A stretch of DNA of 64,000 bases, from positions 1 through 64,000 of the forward strand of contig NZ_JAIFZS010000062.1 of the NCBI RefSeq assembly GCF_019710635.1. Direction: 5' to 3'. The DNA comes from Mycolicibacterium xanthum (GTDB taxonomy: Bacteria > Actinomycetota > Actinomycetes > Mycobacteriales > Mycobacteriaceae). This document shows, in pieces, positions 16,224-24,687 of the stretch; positions within the stretch are counted from its first letter, which is position 1; each line of letters starts with the position of its first letter. The notes under the pieces are model-generated. The model was not told the DNA's origin and did not search any database. It saw only the letters and a program-made list of their open reading frames with translations. The position numbers and the translations under genes were made by a program.

Positions 16224-16918
16224 GACAGCTCGGCCAGGACGGTCTCGCCGGCCAGGGTGCGCTGCCCGACGGTGACCAGCACGTTGGAACCGGCGGGCAG
16301 GTAGGTGTCCAGCCGGGACCCGTACCGGATCAGCCCGTAGGTGTCACCGATGCCGACCTTGTCGCCGGGCCGGACGTCGCACACGATGCGGCGTGCGATC
16401 AGCCCGGCGATCTGCACGGCGACCACCTCCGCACCGTCCGGGGTGCGGATCACGATGCTGTTGCGTTCGTTCTCGGTGCTGGCCGCGGCGAGGTCGGCCG
16501 ACAGGAACAGCCCGGGCCGGTGCACCGCGCTCACCACCTCACCGCCGATGGGTGCCCGCTGCACATGCGCGTCGAGGACGGACAGGAAGATGCTGATCCG
16601 GGGCAACGGCGTTGCCGCAAGCCCCAGTTCGGCGGGCGGGATCTCCTCGTCGACCAGGCAGACGAGTCCGTCGGCGGGGGCGACGACCACGCCGGGGCGG
16701 GTCGGTGGGGTGCGCTGCGGGTGGCGGAAGAACGCGGCGTTGGCCGCCGCGGAGGCCAGACCGGCGCGGCGCAGCCAGCGATTGCGGCGGCCGGCCAGCG
16801 CGACCGCCAGGCTGACCCCGACGAACGGCAGGCCGTCGGGGTGCATCGGGGGAACGGCGGAACGGATCAGCGCCGCCAGCCGCGCTGGGCCTGAGTTGAG
16901 GTCGGGGCGTCTGGCCAT
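16220..16918 (-). CDS. psd: Phosphatidylserine decarboxylase proenzyme
   Basis: This enzyme decarboxylates phosphatidylserine to phosphatidylethanolamine. The 232-residue proenzyme is of the short type II-like form. The autocleavage site is the GS pair at residues 200-201 (YGSRLDTYLP), where Ser201 becomes the pyruvoyl group of a 32-residue alpha chain. An N-terminal membrane-associated segment is followed by the conserved SVLDAHVQRAPIGG region. The ATG at 16918 lies 22 bp from the 33-bp repeat array. The psd frame stays open backwards through the whole array but contains no start codon there. Confidence 0.94.
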   Translation of the reverse strand: MARRPDLNSGPARLAALIRSAVPPMHPDGLPFVGVSLAVALAGRRNRWLRRAGLASAAANAAFFRHPQRTPPTRPGVVVAPADGLVCLVDEEIPPAELGLAATPLPRISIFLSVLDAHVQRAPIGGEVVSAVHRPGLFLSADLAAASTENERNSIVIRTPDGAEVVAVQIAGLIARRIVCDVRPGDKVGIGDTYGLIRYGSRLDTYLPAGSNVLVTVGQRTLAGETVLAELS

Positions 16919-16939
16919 GGTGTTGGCGATTCTACGGCC

Positions 16940-17830
16940 GACGAGCGCTTGCGCGAGGAGTGGTCGGCTGGAGACGAGCGCTTGCGCGAGGAGTGGTCGG
17001 CTGGAGACGAGCGCTTGCGCGAGGAGTGGTCGGCTGGAGACGAGCGCTTGCGCGAGGAGTGGTCGGCTGGAGACGAGCGCTTGCGCGAGGAGTGGTCGGC
17101 TGGAGACGAGCGCTTGCGCGAGGAGTGGTCGGCTGGAGACGAGCGCTTGCGCGAGGAGTGGTCGGCTGGAGACGAGCGCTTGCGCGAGGAGTGGTCGGCT
17201 GGAGACGAGCGCTTGCGCGAGGAGTGGTCGGCTGGAGACGAGCGCTTGCGCGAGGAGTGGTCGGCTGGAGACGAGCGCTTGCGCGAGGAGTGGTCGGCTG
17301 GAGACGAGCGCTTGCGCGAGGAGTGGTCGGCTGGAGACGAGCGCTTGCGCGAGGAGTGGTCGGCTGGAGACGAGCGCTTGCGCGAGGAGTGGTCGGCTGG
17401 AGACGAGCGCTTGCGCGAGGAGTGGTCGGCTGGAGACGAGCGCTTGCGCGAGGAGTGGTCGGCTGGAGACGAGCGCTTGCGCGAGGAGTGGTCGGCTGGA
17501 GACGAGCGCTTGCGCGAGGAGTGGTCGGCTGGAGACGAGCGCTTGCGCGAGGAGTGGTCGGCTGGAGACGAGCGCTTGCGCGAGGAGTGGTCGGCTGGAG
17601 ACGAGCGCTTGCGCGAGGAGTGGTCGGCTGGAGACGAGCGCTTGCGCGAGGAGTGGTCGGCTGGAGACGAGCGCTTGCGCGAGGAGTGGTCGGCTGGAGA
17701 CGAGCGCTTGCGCGAGGAGTGGTCGGCTGGAGACGAGCGCTTGCGCGAGGAGTGGTCGGCTGGAGACGAGCGCTTGCGCGAGGAGTGGTCGGCTGGAGAC
17801 GAGCGCTTGCGCGAGGAGTGGTCGGCTGGG
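16940..17830. repeat. 33-bp minisatellite, 27 tandem copies, between moeA and psd
   Basis: Twenty-seven head-to-tail copies of a 33-bp unit run from 16940 to 17830. Those I compared are identical except for the last base of the final copy (17830, g for a). The unit begins GACGAGCGCTTGCGCGAGGA and continues to a GGTCGGCTGGA end. It fills almost all of the 919-bp gap between psd and moeA. None of the six frames contains a stop, so long spurious ORFs cross it. It shares the 12-mer GAGCGCTTGCGC with the mnhD-mnhE minicistron segment. Copy number is likely variable between strains. Confidence 0.97.
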
Positions 17831-17837
17831 GACGGGG

Positions 17838-19037
17838 CTAGCGCAGGTCCCACACCTGCACGCGGGTGCCGGCGGCGACCTCGGCGGTGTCCTCGTCGAG
17901 TTCGAGCAGGCAGTTCGCCGACGCCAGCCAGCGCAGGTGATGGGAGGCGGGCGGGCCGTAACCGGTCACGGTGTCCGCGTCGGGATCCCACACGCCGCGC
18001 CGGAACTGCCGCTTGCCCCGCGGGGAGGTGAGGTCCTCGGTCAGCACCGCGGTGCGGCGCGGCCGCTCGGTGCTCGGCAGCCCCATCGCGGCGCGCAACG
18101 CCGGTCGGACGAACACCTCGAACGACACCAGCGCACTGACCGGGTTGCCGGGCAGCGTGATGATCGGGACGCCGTCGAGCGTGCCCGCTCCCTGCGGCAT
18201 CCCGGGTTGCATCGCCACCTTGACGAACTCGACGCCGTCGCCGCCGCCGAGGGCATCCTTGACCACCTCGTAGGCGCCGGCGCTGACTCCGCCGGTGGTG
18301 AGGATCAGGTCCGCGTCGGGCAGGTGGCGGCGCAGCATCGCCCGGAACGCGTCGACGTCGTCGCCGGTCATCGGGGCGGCCGCCACCTCGCCGCCCGCGT
18401 CGCGCACGGCGGCGGCCAGCATCACCCCGTTGGACTCGTAGATCTGGCCGGGCAGCAGCGGCGCCCCGGCGCCGACCAACTCGGTGCCGGTGGACACCAC
18501 CAGCACCCGCTGACGCGGCACCACGGTCAGCTCCGGCAGCCCGAGGGCGGCGGTAAGCCCGAGCACCGCCGCCGTGACGACCTGGCCCGCCCGCAGCACC
18601 GTGGTGCCCGCGGTGACGTCCTCGCCGGCCCGGCGGATGTGCTGGCCCGCCCGGGCGGCGGCGCGGATGGTGACCGTGTCGACCGCGCCGTCGGTGGCCT
18701 CCACCGGCACCACCGCGGTCGCGCCCGCGGGCAGCGGTGCCCCGGTCATGATCCGGTGCGCGGTGCCCGGCAGCAGCGTCGGGATGTCGGTGCGGCCGGC
18801 CGGGATGTCCTCGGCGACCGGCAGCAGCACGGGCGAATCGGCGCCGGCGCCGGCGACGTCGTCGGCCAGCACCGCGTAGCCGTCCATCGCCGAGTTGTCG
18901 AAGCCGGGCAGCGACACCGGAGCGGTCACGTCGGCGGCCAGCACCAGGCCGAGCGAGTCGGCGATCGGCACCGCAACCGCCGGGCGCGGGCGGATCAGCC
19001 CGGCCACCACCCGCCGGTGCTCCTCAACGGATCGCAT
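17838..19037 (-). CDS. moeA: Molybdopterin molybdenumtransferase
   Basis: This enzyme inserts molybdate into adenylylated molybdopterin, the last step of molybdenum cofactor synthesis. The 399-residue length is normal for MoeA. Visible features are the N-terminal LPGFDNSAMDGYAVLADDV, the domain III GTELVGAGAPLLPGQIYESN and TGGVSAGAYEVVKDAL, and the C-terminal LPGNPVSALVSFEVFVRPAL. It corresponds to moeA2 (Rv0438c) by position. The stop is 8 bp from the minisatellite. The SDR gene upstream ends 2 bp before this start. Confidence 0.95.
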   Translation of the reverse strand: MRSVEEHRRVVAGLIRPRPAVAVPIADSLGLVLAADVTAPVSLPGFDNSAMDGYAVLADDVAGAGADSPVLLPVAEDIPAGRTDIPTLLPGTAHRIMTGAPLPAGATAVVPVEATDGAVDTVTIRAAARAGQHIRRAGEDVTAGTTVLRAGQVVTAAVLGLTAALGLPELTVVPRQRVLVVSTGTELVGAGAPLLPGQIYESNGVMLAAAVRDAGGEVAAAPMTGDDVDAFRAMLRRHLPDADLILTTGGVSAGAYEVVKDALGGGDGVEFVKVAMQPGMPQGAGTLDGVPIITLPGNPVSALVSFEVFVRPALRAAMGLPSTERPRRTAVLTEDLTSPRGKRQFRRGVWDPDADTVTGYGPPASHHLRWLASANCLLELDEDTAEVAAGTRVQVWDLR

Positions 19038-19039
19038 CC

Positions 19040-19957
19040 TCAGATCCCGAACGTGACGCCGGTCAGTTCCTCGGACACCGCCCACAACCGCCGCTGCGCG
19101 TCGACGTCGTGCGACGTGCGGTTGGACCGCACCAGGACCGGATGGCCGACCAGCTCCCGGAATCCGGAGGGCCCGTAGTACTGGCTGCCCTGTACGTGCG
19201 GATCGGTGGCGGCGCGCAGCGTGCCGAGCGCACCGACCGCGGGACTGTTGGTGACCAGCCCGGCGAGCGTGACGAACCCGGGCAGTCCGGTGCCGGGGAT
19301 GTGGCGCATCAGCTCGGTGTTGGAGATACCGGGGTGCGCCGCGACCGCGATCGTGGCGGCTGCGTGGGCGGTGAGCCTGCGCTGCAGCTCGTAGGTGAAC
19401 ATCAGGTTGGCCAGTTTGGACTGGCCGTACGCGGCGACCCGGTGGTAGCTGTGCTCGAACTGCAGATCGTCGAAGTGGATGCCGGCCCGGATGTTGTGGG
19501 CGATGCTGGCCACCGTCACCACCCGGGATCCCGGGACCGGCAGCAGGTGATCGAGCAGCAGCCCGGTCAGCGCGAAGTGACCCAGATGGTTGGTGCCGAA
19601 CTGCAGCTCGAAGCCGTCGGCGGTGGTCTGCTTCGGCGGGTACATCACCCCGGCGTTGTTGATCAGCAGGTCGATGCGCGGGTGTGCGGCGCGTAGTTCG
19701 TCGGCCGCCTTGCGGACGCTGGCCAGCGAGGACAGGTCCAGCTCCTGCAACGCGACGTCGGCCCCCGGGTCGGCCTTCCGCAGACCGCGCACCGCCTCCT
19801 CGCCCTTGTCGGGGTTGCGCACCGCCAGCACCACCCGGGCCCCGCGGCGGGCCAGCACGGCGGCCGCCTCGAAGCCGATACCGGAGTTGGCGCCGGTCAC
19901 CACCGCCACCCGGCCGGACTGATCGGGAACGTCGGCCGCGGTCCATTTGGCGCTCAT
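19040..19957 (-). CDS. Short-chain dehydrogenase/reductase (Rv0439c-like)
   Basis: The 305-residue NAD(P)-dependent oxidoreductase has the cofactor motif TGANSGIGFEAA at about residues 21-32, the NNAG motif (INNAGVMYPP), and the catalytic Ser and YGQSK (Tyr-x3-Lys). It resembles the retinol dehydrogenase/WW-domain oxidoreductase-like branch; the natural substrate is unknown. ATG 19957 gives the start MSAKWTAADVPDQSG. Only 20 bp separate this start from the divergent PH-domain gene, so the two promoters must overlap or lie in coding sequence. Confidence 0.9.
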   Translation of the reverse strand: MSAKWTAADVPDQSGRVAVVTGANSGIGFEAAAVLARRGARVVLAVRNPDKGEEAVRGLRKADPGADVALQELDLSSLASVRKAADELRAAHPRIDLLINNAGVMYPPKQTTADGFELQFGTNHLGHFALTGLLLDHLLPVPGSRVVTVASIAHNIRAGIHFDDLQFEHSYHRVAAYGQSKLANLMFTYELQRRLTAHAAATIAVAAHPGISNTELMRHIPGTGLPGFVTLAGLVTNSPAVGALGTLRAATDPHVQGSQYYGPSGFRELVGHPVLVRSNRTSHDVDAQRRLWAVSEELTGVTFGI

Positions 19958-19977
19958 CGCTTCAACATACTGGGGAC

Positions 19978-20460
19978 ATGAATCTGGTCGACCCCGCACA
20001 TCCGCCGAGCCGCAAGGCGCCGTTGGTCTGGGCGATCGGCGCGGCGATCCCGTGGGCCTTCGCGGTCGCCGCCCAGCTCGTCTGGGTCGCGCTGGACCCC
20101 CGGACGGTCTGGCTGCATGTGCTGCTCGCGGCGGTCACGGTGCTCGGCATCGCGGTGTCGGTGGTGGTCGCCCCGTTGTGGCGCTACCGCGTGCACCGGT
20201 GGGACCTGGACCCGACCGCGGTGTACACCCGGTCCGGCTGGCTGGTCCAGGAACGCCGCATCGCGCCGATCTCCCGGGTGCAGACCGTCGACACCTACCG
20301 CGGCCCGCTGGACCGGCTGTTCGGGCTGGCCAACGTGACGGTCACGACGGCGTCCTCGGCCGGCGCGGTGCGCATCGTCGCGCTGGACTCCGCCGTCGCC
20401 GACGCCGTCGTCGCCCGGCTGACCGACATCGCCGCGCTCGGCGGCGAGGACGCCACGTGA
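19978..20460 (+). CDS. bPH2 (DUF304) membrane protein, YdbS-like
   Basis: The 160-residue protein has two predicted helices (about 19-38 and 43-62) followed by a bacterial pleckstrin-homology-like domain (YRVHRWDLDPTAVYTRSGWL, then PISRVQTVDTYRGPLDRLFG). YdbS/YdbT pairs in Firmicutes have been linked to antimicrobial-peptide resistance; the role in mycobacteria is unknown. The stop overlaps the start of the next gene (GTGA, 20457-20460). Confidence 0.85.
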   Translation: MNLVDPAHPPSRKAPLVWAIGAAIPWAFAVAAQLVWVALDPRTVWLHVLLAAVTVLGIAVSVVVAPLWRYRVHRWDLDPTAVYTRSGWLVQERRIAPISRVQTVDTYRGPLDRLFGLANVTVTTASSAGAVRIVALDSAVADAVVARLTDIAALGGEDAT

Positions 20461-21902
20461 CCGGCCCGTCGCAGCAACAGTGGCGGCGGCTGAGCCCGCG
20501 GATGCTGCTGGTGCACCCGGTGCACGAGGTGCTGCGTCAGATCCCGGTGCTGATCGGGTCGCTGGTGCTGGGATCGGCCACCGGGAACCCGATGTGGACG
20601 CTGATCGGCATTGGCGCGATCGTCGCCTACGGCATGGCCCGCTGGTTCACCACGACCTACCGCATCGGTCCCGACGAGGTCGCGCTGCGCGGCGGGGTGT
20701 TGCGGCGCACCGAGCTCGCCGTGCCGCGCAACAGGATTCGCTCGGTGTCGACCGACGCCCGGCTGCTGCACCGGCTGCTGGGCCTGACCGTGCTGCAGGT
20801 CAGCACCGGGCGCACGGCCAGCGGTGACACCGTGTTCGCGCTGGACGCGGTGCCCGCAGGCGACGTGCCGCGGCTGCGCGCGATCCTGCTGGCCGGCTCG
20901 CTGGCCCCGGTCGCCGGCGGCCGGGTGCTGGCCCGTTGGCAGCCGTCCTGGCTGCGCTACAGCCCCCTGACGTGGACCGGCCTGCTGATGATCGTGGCCG
21001 CACTCGGGGTGCTGGCGCAGACCGGCGTGCTCACCGCCGCGCGGGGTTGGACGTGGGTGCGTGCCGGTGCGGGCGTCGCGCAGACGCTCGGCCTGCTCGG
21101 GACCGTGGTGCTCGCCGTGGTCGCGGTGCTGGCGGCGTCGGTGGCGCTGTCGGTGGCGCAGTCGCTGCTGACCTACGCCAACCTGGAGCTGCGCCGCGAC
21201 GCCGAGGTGCTGCACCTGTCGCACGGCCTGTTGAGGGTGCGCGAGCACACGTTCGACATGCGCAGGCTGCGCGGCGGCACGCTGCGTGAGCCGCTGCTGG
21301 TGCGGCTGTTCGGCGGCGCGCGGCTGGACGCCGTGATGACCGGGGTCACCGGCGCCGGGGAGGCGTCGCTGCTGTTGCCGCCCTGCCCGCGGACGACCGC
21401 GCAGGACGTGCTCACCGACCTGATCGCCCGCCCCGACGTGGTGACCGGACCGCTGACCCCGCACGGCCCGGCGGCGACGCGCCGGCGCTGGACCAGGGCG
21501 ATGGCGCCACCGGTGGCGGCGGTCGCCGGGGCGGTGGTCTGGGCCGTCACCACCGGCGTGCCGGTGTGGGTGTGGCCCGCGCTGGCGGTGCTGACGGTGT
21601 GTTCTTGCGCACTGGCCGTCGACCGGTCGCGCTCGCTCGGACACCGGTCCGGCGGCGGCTGGCTGGTGTCCCGCAGCGGAAGCCTGCAGCGGCGCCGCGA
21701 CTGCGTGGCCGCGGCGGGCATCGTCGGCTGGACGGTACGCCAGACATTGCCGCAGCGCAGGGCCGGTGTCGCGACGCTGATCGCCGCGACCGCGGCCGGG
21801 GTGAAACGCTACGAGGTGATCGACGTGCCCGCCGCGGACGCGTGGCGGATCGTCGCGACGACGTCGGCGTGGGTCGGCGAGACGGGCTGGGCGCGCGGCT
21901 GA
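20457..21902 (+). CDS. bPH2 (DUF304) multi-domain membrane protein, YdbT-like
   Basis: The 481-residue protein carries repeated PH-like domains separated by helix pairs. The first domain includes TYRIGPDEVALRGGVLRRTE and PRNRIRSVSTDARLLHRLLG; later copies include the segment REHTFDMRRLRGGTLREPLL. About six membrane helices are predicted. It pairs with the smaller upstream bPH2 protein and probably forms a complex with it. GTG 20457 was chosen because of the GTGA overlap with the upstream stop. Confidence 0.85.
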   Translation: MTGPSQQQWRRLSPRMLLVHPVHEVLRQIPVLIGSLVLGSATGNPMWTLIGIGAIVAYGMARWFTTTYRIGPDEVALRGGVLRRTELAVPRNRIRSVSTDARLLHRLLGLTVLQVSTGRTASGDTVFALDAVPAGDVPRLRAILLAGSLAPVAGGRVLARWQPSWLRYSPLTWTGLLMIVAALGVLAQTGVLTAARGWTWVRAGAGVAQTLGLLGTVVLAVVAVLAASVALSVAQSLLTYANLELRRDAEVLHLSHGLLRVREHTFDMRRLRGGTLREPLLVRLFGGARLDAVMTGVTGAGEASLLLPPCPRTTAQDVLTDLIARPDVVTGPLTPHGPAATRRRWTRAMAPPVAAVAGAVVWAVTTGVPVWVWPALAVLTVCSCALAVDRSRSLGHRSGGGWLVSRSGSLQRRRDCVAAAGIVGWTVRQTLPQRRAGVATLIAATAAGVKRYEVIDVPAADAWRIVATTSAWVGETGWARG

Positions 21903-21948
21903 GCCGGGTCCGAGTTGCGCGCGGACGTTCGCGGTTTACTGTCGCACC

Positions 21949-22764
21949 ATGGCTATCGGTGGAGTGCTCTTCGACATCGATGGCGTGCTCGTGACCTCGT
22001 GGAAGCCGATTCCCGGCGCGGCCGAGACGCTAGCCACGTTGGCGGACAACCAGATTGCCTGTGCGTATCTGACCAACACCACCACCCGCACCCGCACGCA
22101 GATCGCCGAACTGCTGACCGACGCCGGCATGCCGGTGCGTGCCGACGAGGTGATCACCGCGGCGGTGCTGACCGCCGACTACGTCCGCAGCCGTTATCCC
22201 GACGCCCGCTGCTTCCTGGTCAACAGCGGCCAGATCGGCGAGGACATGCCCGGCATCGACCTGGTCTACTCCAGTGAGTTCACCGGACCCCGGGCGCCCG
22301 ATCCACCGGACGTGGTGCTGCTCGGCGGCGCCGGACCGGAGTACACCCATCTGACGTTGTCGTGGGTCTACGACTGGATGGCCCAGGGCGTGCCCGTGGT
22401 GGCGATGCACCGCAGCACCGCGTGGACCACCGCCGACGGGCTGCGCGTCGACACCGGCATGTATCTGATCGGGATGGAGCAGACCTCCGGCCGCAAGGCC
22501 ACCGCGGTCGGCAAGCCGGCGCCCGAGGGCTTCATCTCCTCGGCCGCCCGCCTCGGGGTCGACCCCGAGGAGATGTACATGATCGGCGACGACCTGAACA
22601 ACGACGTGCTGGCCGCGCAGGTGGTCGGGATGAGCGGGGTGCTGGTGCGCACCGGCAAGTTCCGGCAGGACACCCTGGACCGCTGGGCTGCCGACGAGTT
22701 CGCGATGCAGCCCAACCACGTCATCGACTCGGTCGCCGATCTGCCCCGGCTGCTCGGCCTGTAG
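21949..22764 (+). CDS. HAD-superfamily phosphatase, NagD/LHPP-like
   Basis: The 271-residue hydrolase has the HAD motif I FDIDGVLV (nucleophile Asp9, acid Asp11), motif II near TNTTTRT, a C2-type cap, and motif III/IV GKPAPEGF...MIGDDLNNDV. The layout matches the class IIA (NagD, 4-nitrophenylphosphatase, LHPP) phosphatases. The substrate is unknown, probably a phosphorylated metabolite or phosphohistidine. It stands alone between the PH-domain pair and a convergent helicase. Confidence 0.88.
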   Translation: MAIGGVLFDIDGVLVTSWKPIPGAAETLATLADNQIACAYLTNTTTRTRTQIAELLTDAGMPVRADEVITAAVLTADYVRSRYPDARCFLVNSGQIGEDMPGIDLVYSSEFTGPRAPDPPDVVLLGGAGPEYTHLTLSWVYDWMAQGVPVVAMHRSTAWTTADGLRVDTGMYLIGMEQTSGRKATAVGKPAPEGFISSAARLGVDPEEMYMIGDDLNNDVLAAQVVGMSGVLVRTGKFRQDTLDRWAADEFAMQPNHVIDSVADLPRLLGL

Positions 22765-22772
22765 CTCCGGCC

Positions 22773-24482
22773 TCAGGCGCTGAGCTCGCGTTGCAGCACC
22801 CGGACCGCCTCGATGCGTTCCTTGAGCTGATCGCTGGTCGCCGCGGCCAACGGCGGGCCGCCGCACCGGCGGCGCAGTTCGTTGTGGATCCACCCGTGCG
22901 GCCTGCCGGTGCGGTGGTGGGCCAGCGAGACCAGCGTGTTCAGCTCGCGGCGCAGTTCGCGTAACTGCCCATGCGTCGACGGCCGCGGCACCTCGCCGCC
23001 GGCGGTGCGCTTGGTGAGCTGCTCCTCCTGCCTGCGGCGCAGCAGGTCACGCATCGCCGCGGCGTCCAGCAGGCCGGGGATGCCCAGGTAGTCGGCCTCC
23101 TCGTCGCTGCCCGCCGGGGTGGCGGTGCCGAACGACGACCCGTCGAAGATCACCTGGTCCAGTTCGGCGTCGGCGCCCAGGTACTCGATGCCGCGCTCGT
23201 TGAGCTCGGGATCGTCGGCCTCGTCGCGACGCTGTTCGGCCAGTTCGGCGTCCAGCGGGTCCTCGAGGCTCTCCCGGTGCGGCTTGCCCAGCACGTGGTT
23301 GCGCTGCGCCTCCATCTCGCTGGCCAGCAGCAGCAGGCTGGGTACCGACGGCAGGAAGATGCTCGCGGTCTCGCCGGCCTGCCGGGAACGCACGAATCGG
23401 CCGATCGCCTGCGCGAAGAACAGCGGCGTCGAGGCGCTGGTCGCGTAGACGCCGACGGCCAGCCGGGGGACGTCGACGCCCTCGGACACCATCCGCACCG
23501 CGACCAGCCAGCGCGACGTGCCCGCGGAGAACTGCGAGATCCGGTCCGAGGACCCCTTGTCGTCGGAGAGCACCACGGTCGGCTTCTCGCCGGTGATCGT
23601 GGTCAGCAGCTCCGCGTAGGCCCGGGCCGCGGTCTGGTCGGAGGCGATGATCATGCCGCCCGCGTCGGGCACGTGCTGGCGCTTCTGCTCGAGGCGCCGG
23701 TCGGCGGCCGCGATCACCGCGGGCATCCATTCGCCCGCCGGGTTCAGCGCGGTCTTCCACGCCCGCGCGGTCTGCTCGGCGGTCAGCGGCTCGCCGAGGC
23801 GGGCCGCGTGCTCTTCGCCGGCGCTGTCACGCCAGCGGGCCTCGCCGGAGTAGGCGAGGAACACCACCGGGCGGACCACGCCGTCGGCCAGCGCGTCGGC
23901 ATAGCCGTAGGTGTGGTCGGCCTGGGACTGCAGCAGGCCCTCCCGGTCGGGTTCGTAGGTGACGAACGGGATCGCCGAGTCGTCGCTGCGGAACGGTGTG
24001 CCCGTCAGCGACAGGCGGCGCGACGCGTCGTCGAAGGCCTCCCGGATCGCCTCACCCCAGCTCTTAGCGTCGCCGCCGTGGTGGACCTCGTCGAAGACCA
24101 CCAGCGTCTTGCGGTTCTCGGTGCGCACCCGGTGCCGGGTCGGGTGGCTGGCGACCTGTGCGTAGGTGACCACCACGCCGTGATACTCCGACGACGTCTG
24201 GGAGTTGGAGTTGGCGAACCGGGGGTCCAGCGCGATGCCGTGCCGTGCGGCGGCCTGCGCCCACTGGACCTTCAGGTGCTCGGTGGGCACGACGATGGTG
24301 ACCGTCTCGACGGTTCCCTCGGAGAGCAGTTCGGCGACGACGCGCAGCGCGAAGGTGGTCTTGCCCGACCCGGGGGTCGCGACGGCCAGGAAGTCCCGCG
24401 GCTTGGCGGCCAGGTATTTCACCAGTGCCCGCCGCTGCCAGCCCCGCAAAGCCTGGGTGCTGGGCGCTGCATCAGCCCGCAC
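22773..24482 (-). CDS. DEAD/DEAH-box superfamily 2 helicase
   Basis: The 569-residue protein has the SF2 core: Walker A TPGSGKT at 36-42, motif Ia VVPTEHL, DEVHH (motif II) at 131-135, SLTGTPFR (motif III region), and C-terminal motifs V and VI (SEGVDVPRLAV and QAIGRFVR). The last 120 residues are charged and may bind nucleic acid (RRELNTLVSLAHHRTGRPHG). The layout resembles the helicase halves of restriction-like and repair proteins, but there is no nuclease and no methylase neighbour. GTG 24482 was chosen because AGGAG lies six bases upstream; the frame continues upstream without a better start. Confidence 0.88.
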   Translation of the reverse strand: MRADAAPSTQALRGWQRRALVKYLAAKPRDFLAVATPGSGKTTFALRVVAELLSEGTVETVTIVVPTEHLKVQWAQAAARHGIALDPRFANSNSQTSSEYHGVVVTYAQVASHPTRHRVRTENRKTLVVFDEVHHGGDAKSWGEAIREAFDDASRRLSLTGTPFRSDDSAIPFVTYEPDREGLLQSQADHTYGYADALADGVVRPVVFLAYSGEARWRDSAGEEHAARLGEPLTAEQTARAWKTALNPAGEWMPAVIAAADRRLEQKRQHVPDAGGMIIASDQTAARAYAELLTTITGEKPTVVLSDDKGSSDRISQFSAGTSRWLVAVRMVSEGVDVPRLAVGVYATSASTPLFFAQAIGRFVRSRQAGETASIFLPSVPSLLLLASEMEAQRNHVLGKPHRESLEDPLDAELAEQRRDEADDPELNERGIEYLGADAELDQVIFDGSSFGTATPAGSDEEADYLGIPGLLDAAAMRDLLRRRQEEQLTKRTAGGEVPRPSTHGQLRELRRELNTLVSLAHHRTGRPHGWIHNELRRRCGGPPLAAATSDQLKERIEAVRVLQRELSA

Positions 24483-24687
24483 CCACAACTCCTCTCGGCC
24501 CGTCGGGCCGTCGTCGACGGCGTGACCGGAATGCAGTCTAGGGCAGGCGCTTCCGCGATCGCATCTCCGCTCGGCGTGTCCGCGCGCCGCGTGTCCGGAC
24601 GCCGCAGAATCGGTGCCGAATTCGGTGAAGCCCGGGCCGCGCGTCCGCCGCCGTGAAAGGCTCGCAGGCAACGCGGGAGGGCATGTG

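Noticed and set aside
16940..17830. Possible CRISPR array
   Set aside because: Units are contiguous with no spacers and there are no cas genes.
16341..19178. Very long ORFs crossing the 33-bp array in several frames (up to 945 codons)
   Set aside because: They are created by a stop-free repeat unit and continue antisense into psd and moeA. No start signal or known domain is present.
22773..24482. Restriction-modification or phage-defence helicase
   Set aside because: No methyltransferase, nuclease or partner gene is nearby; neighbours are housekeeping or envelope genes.
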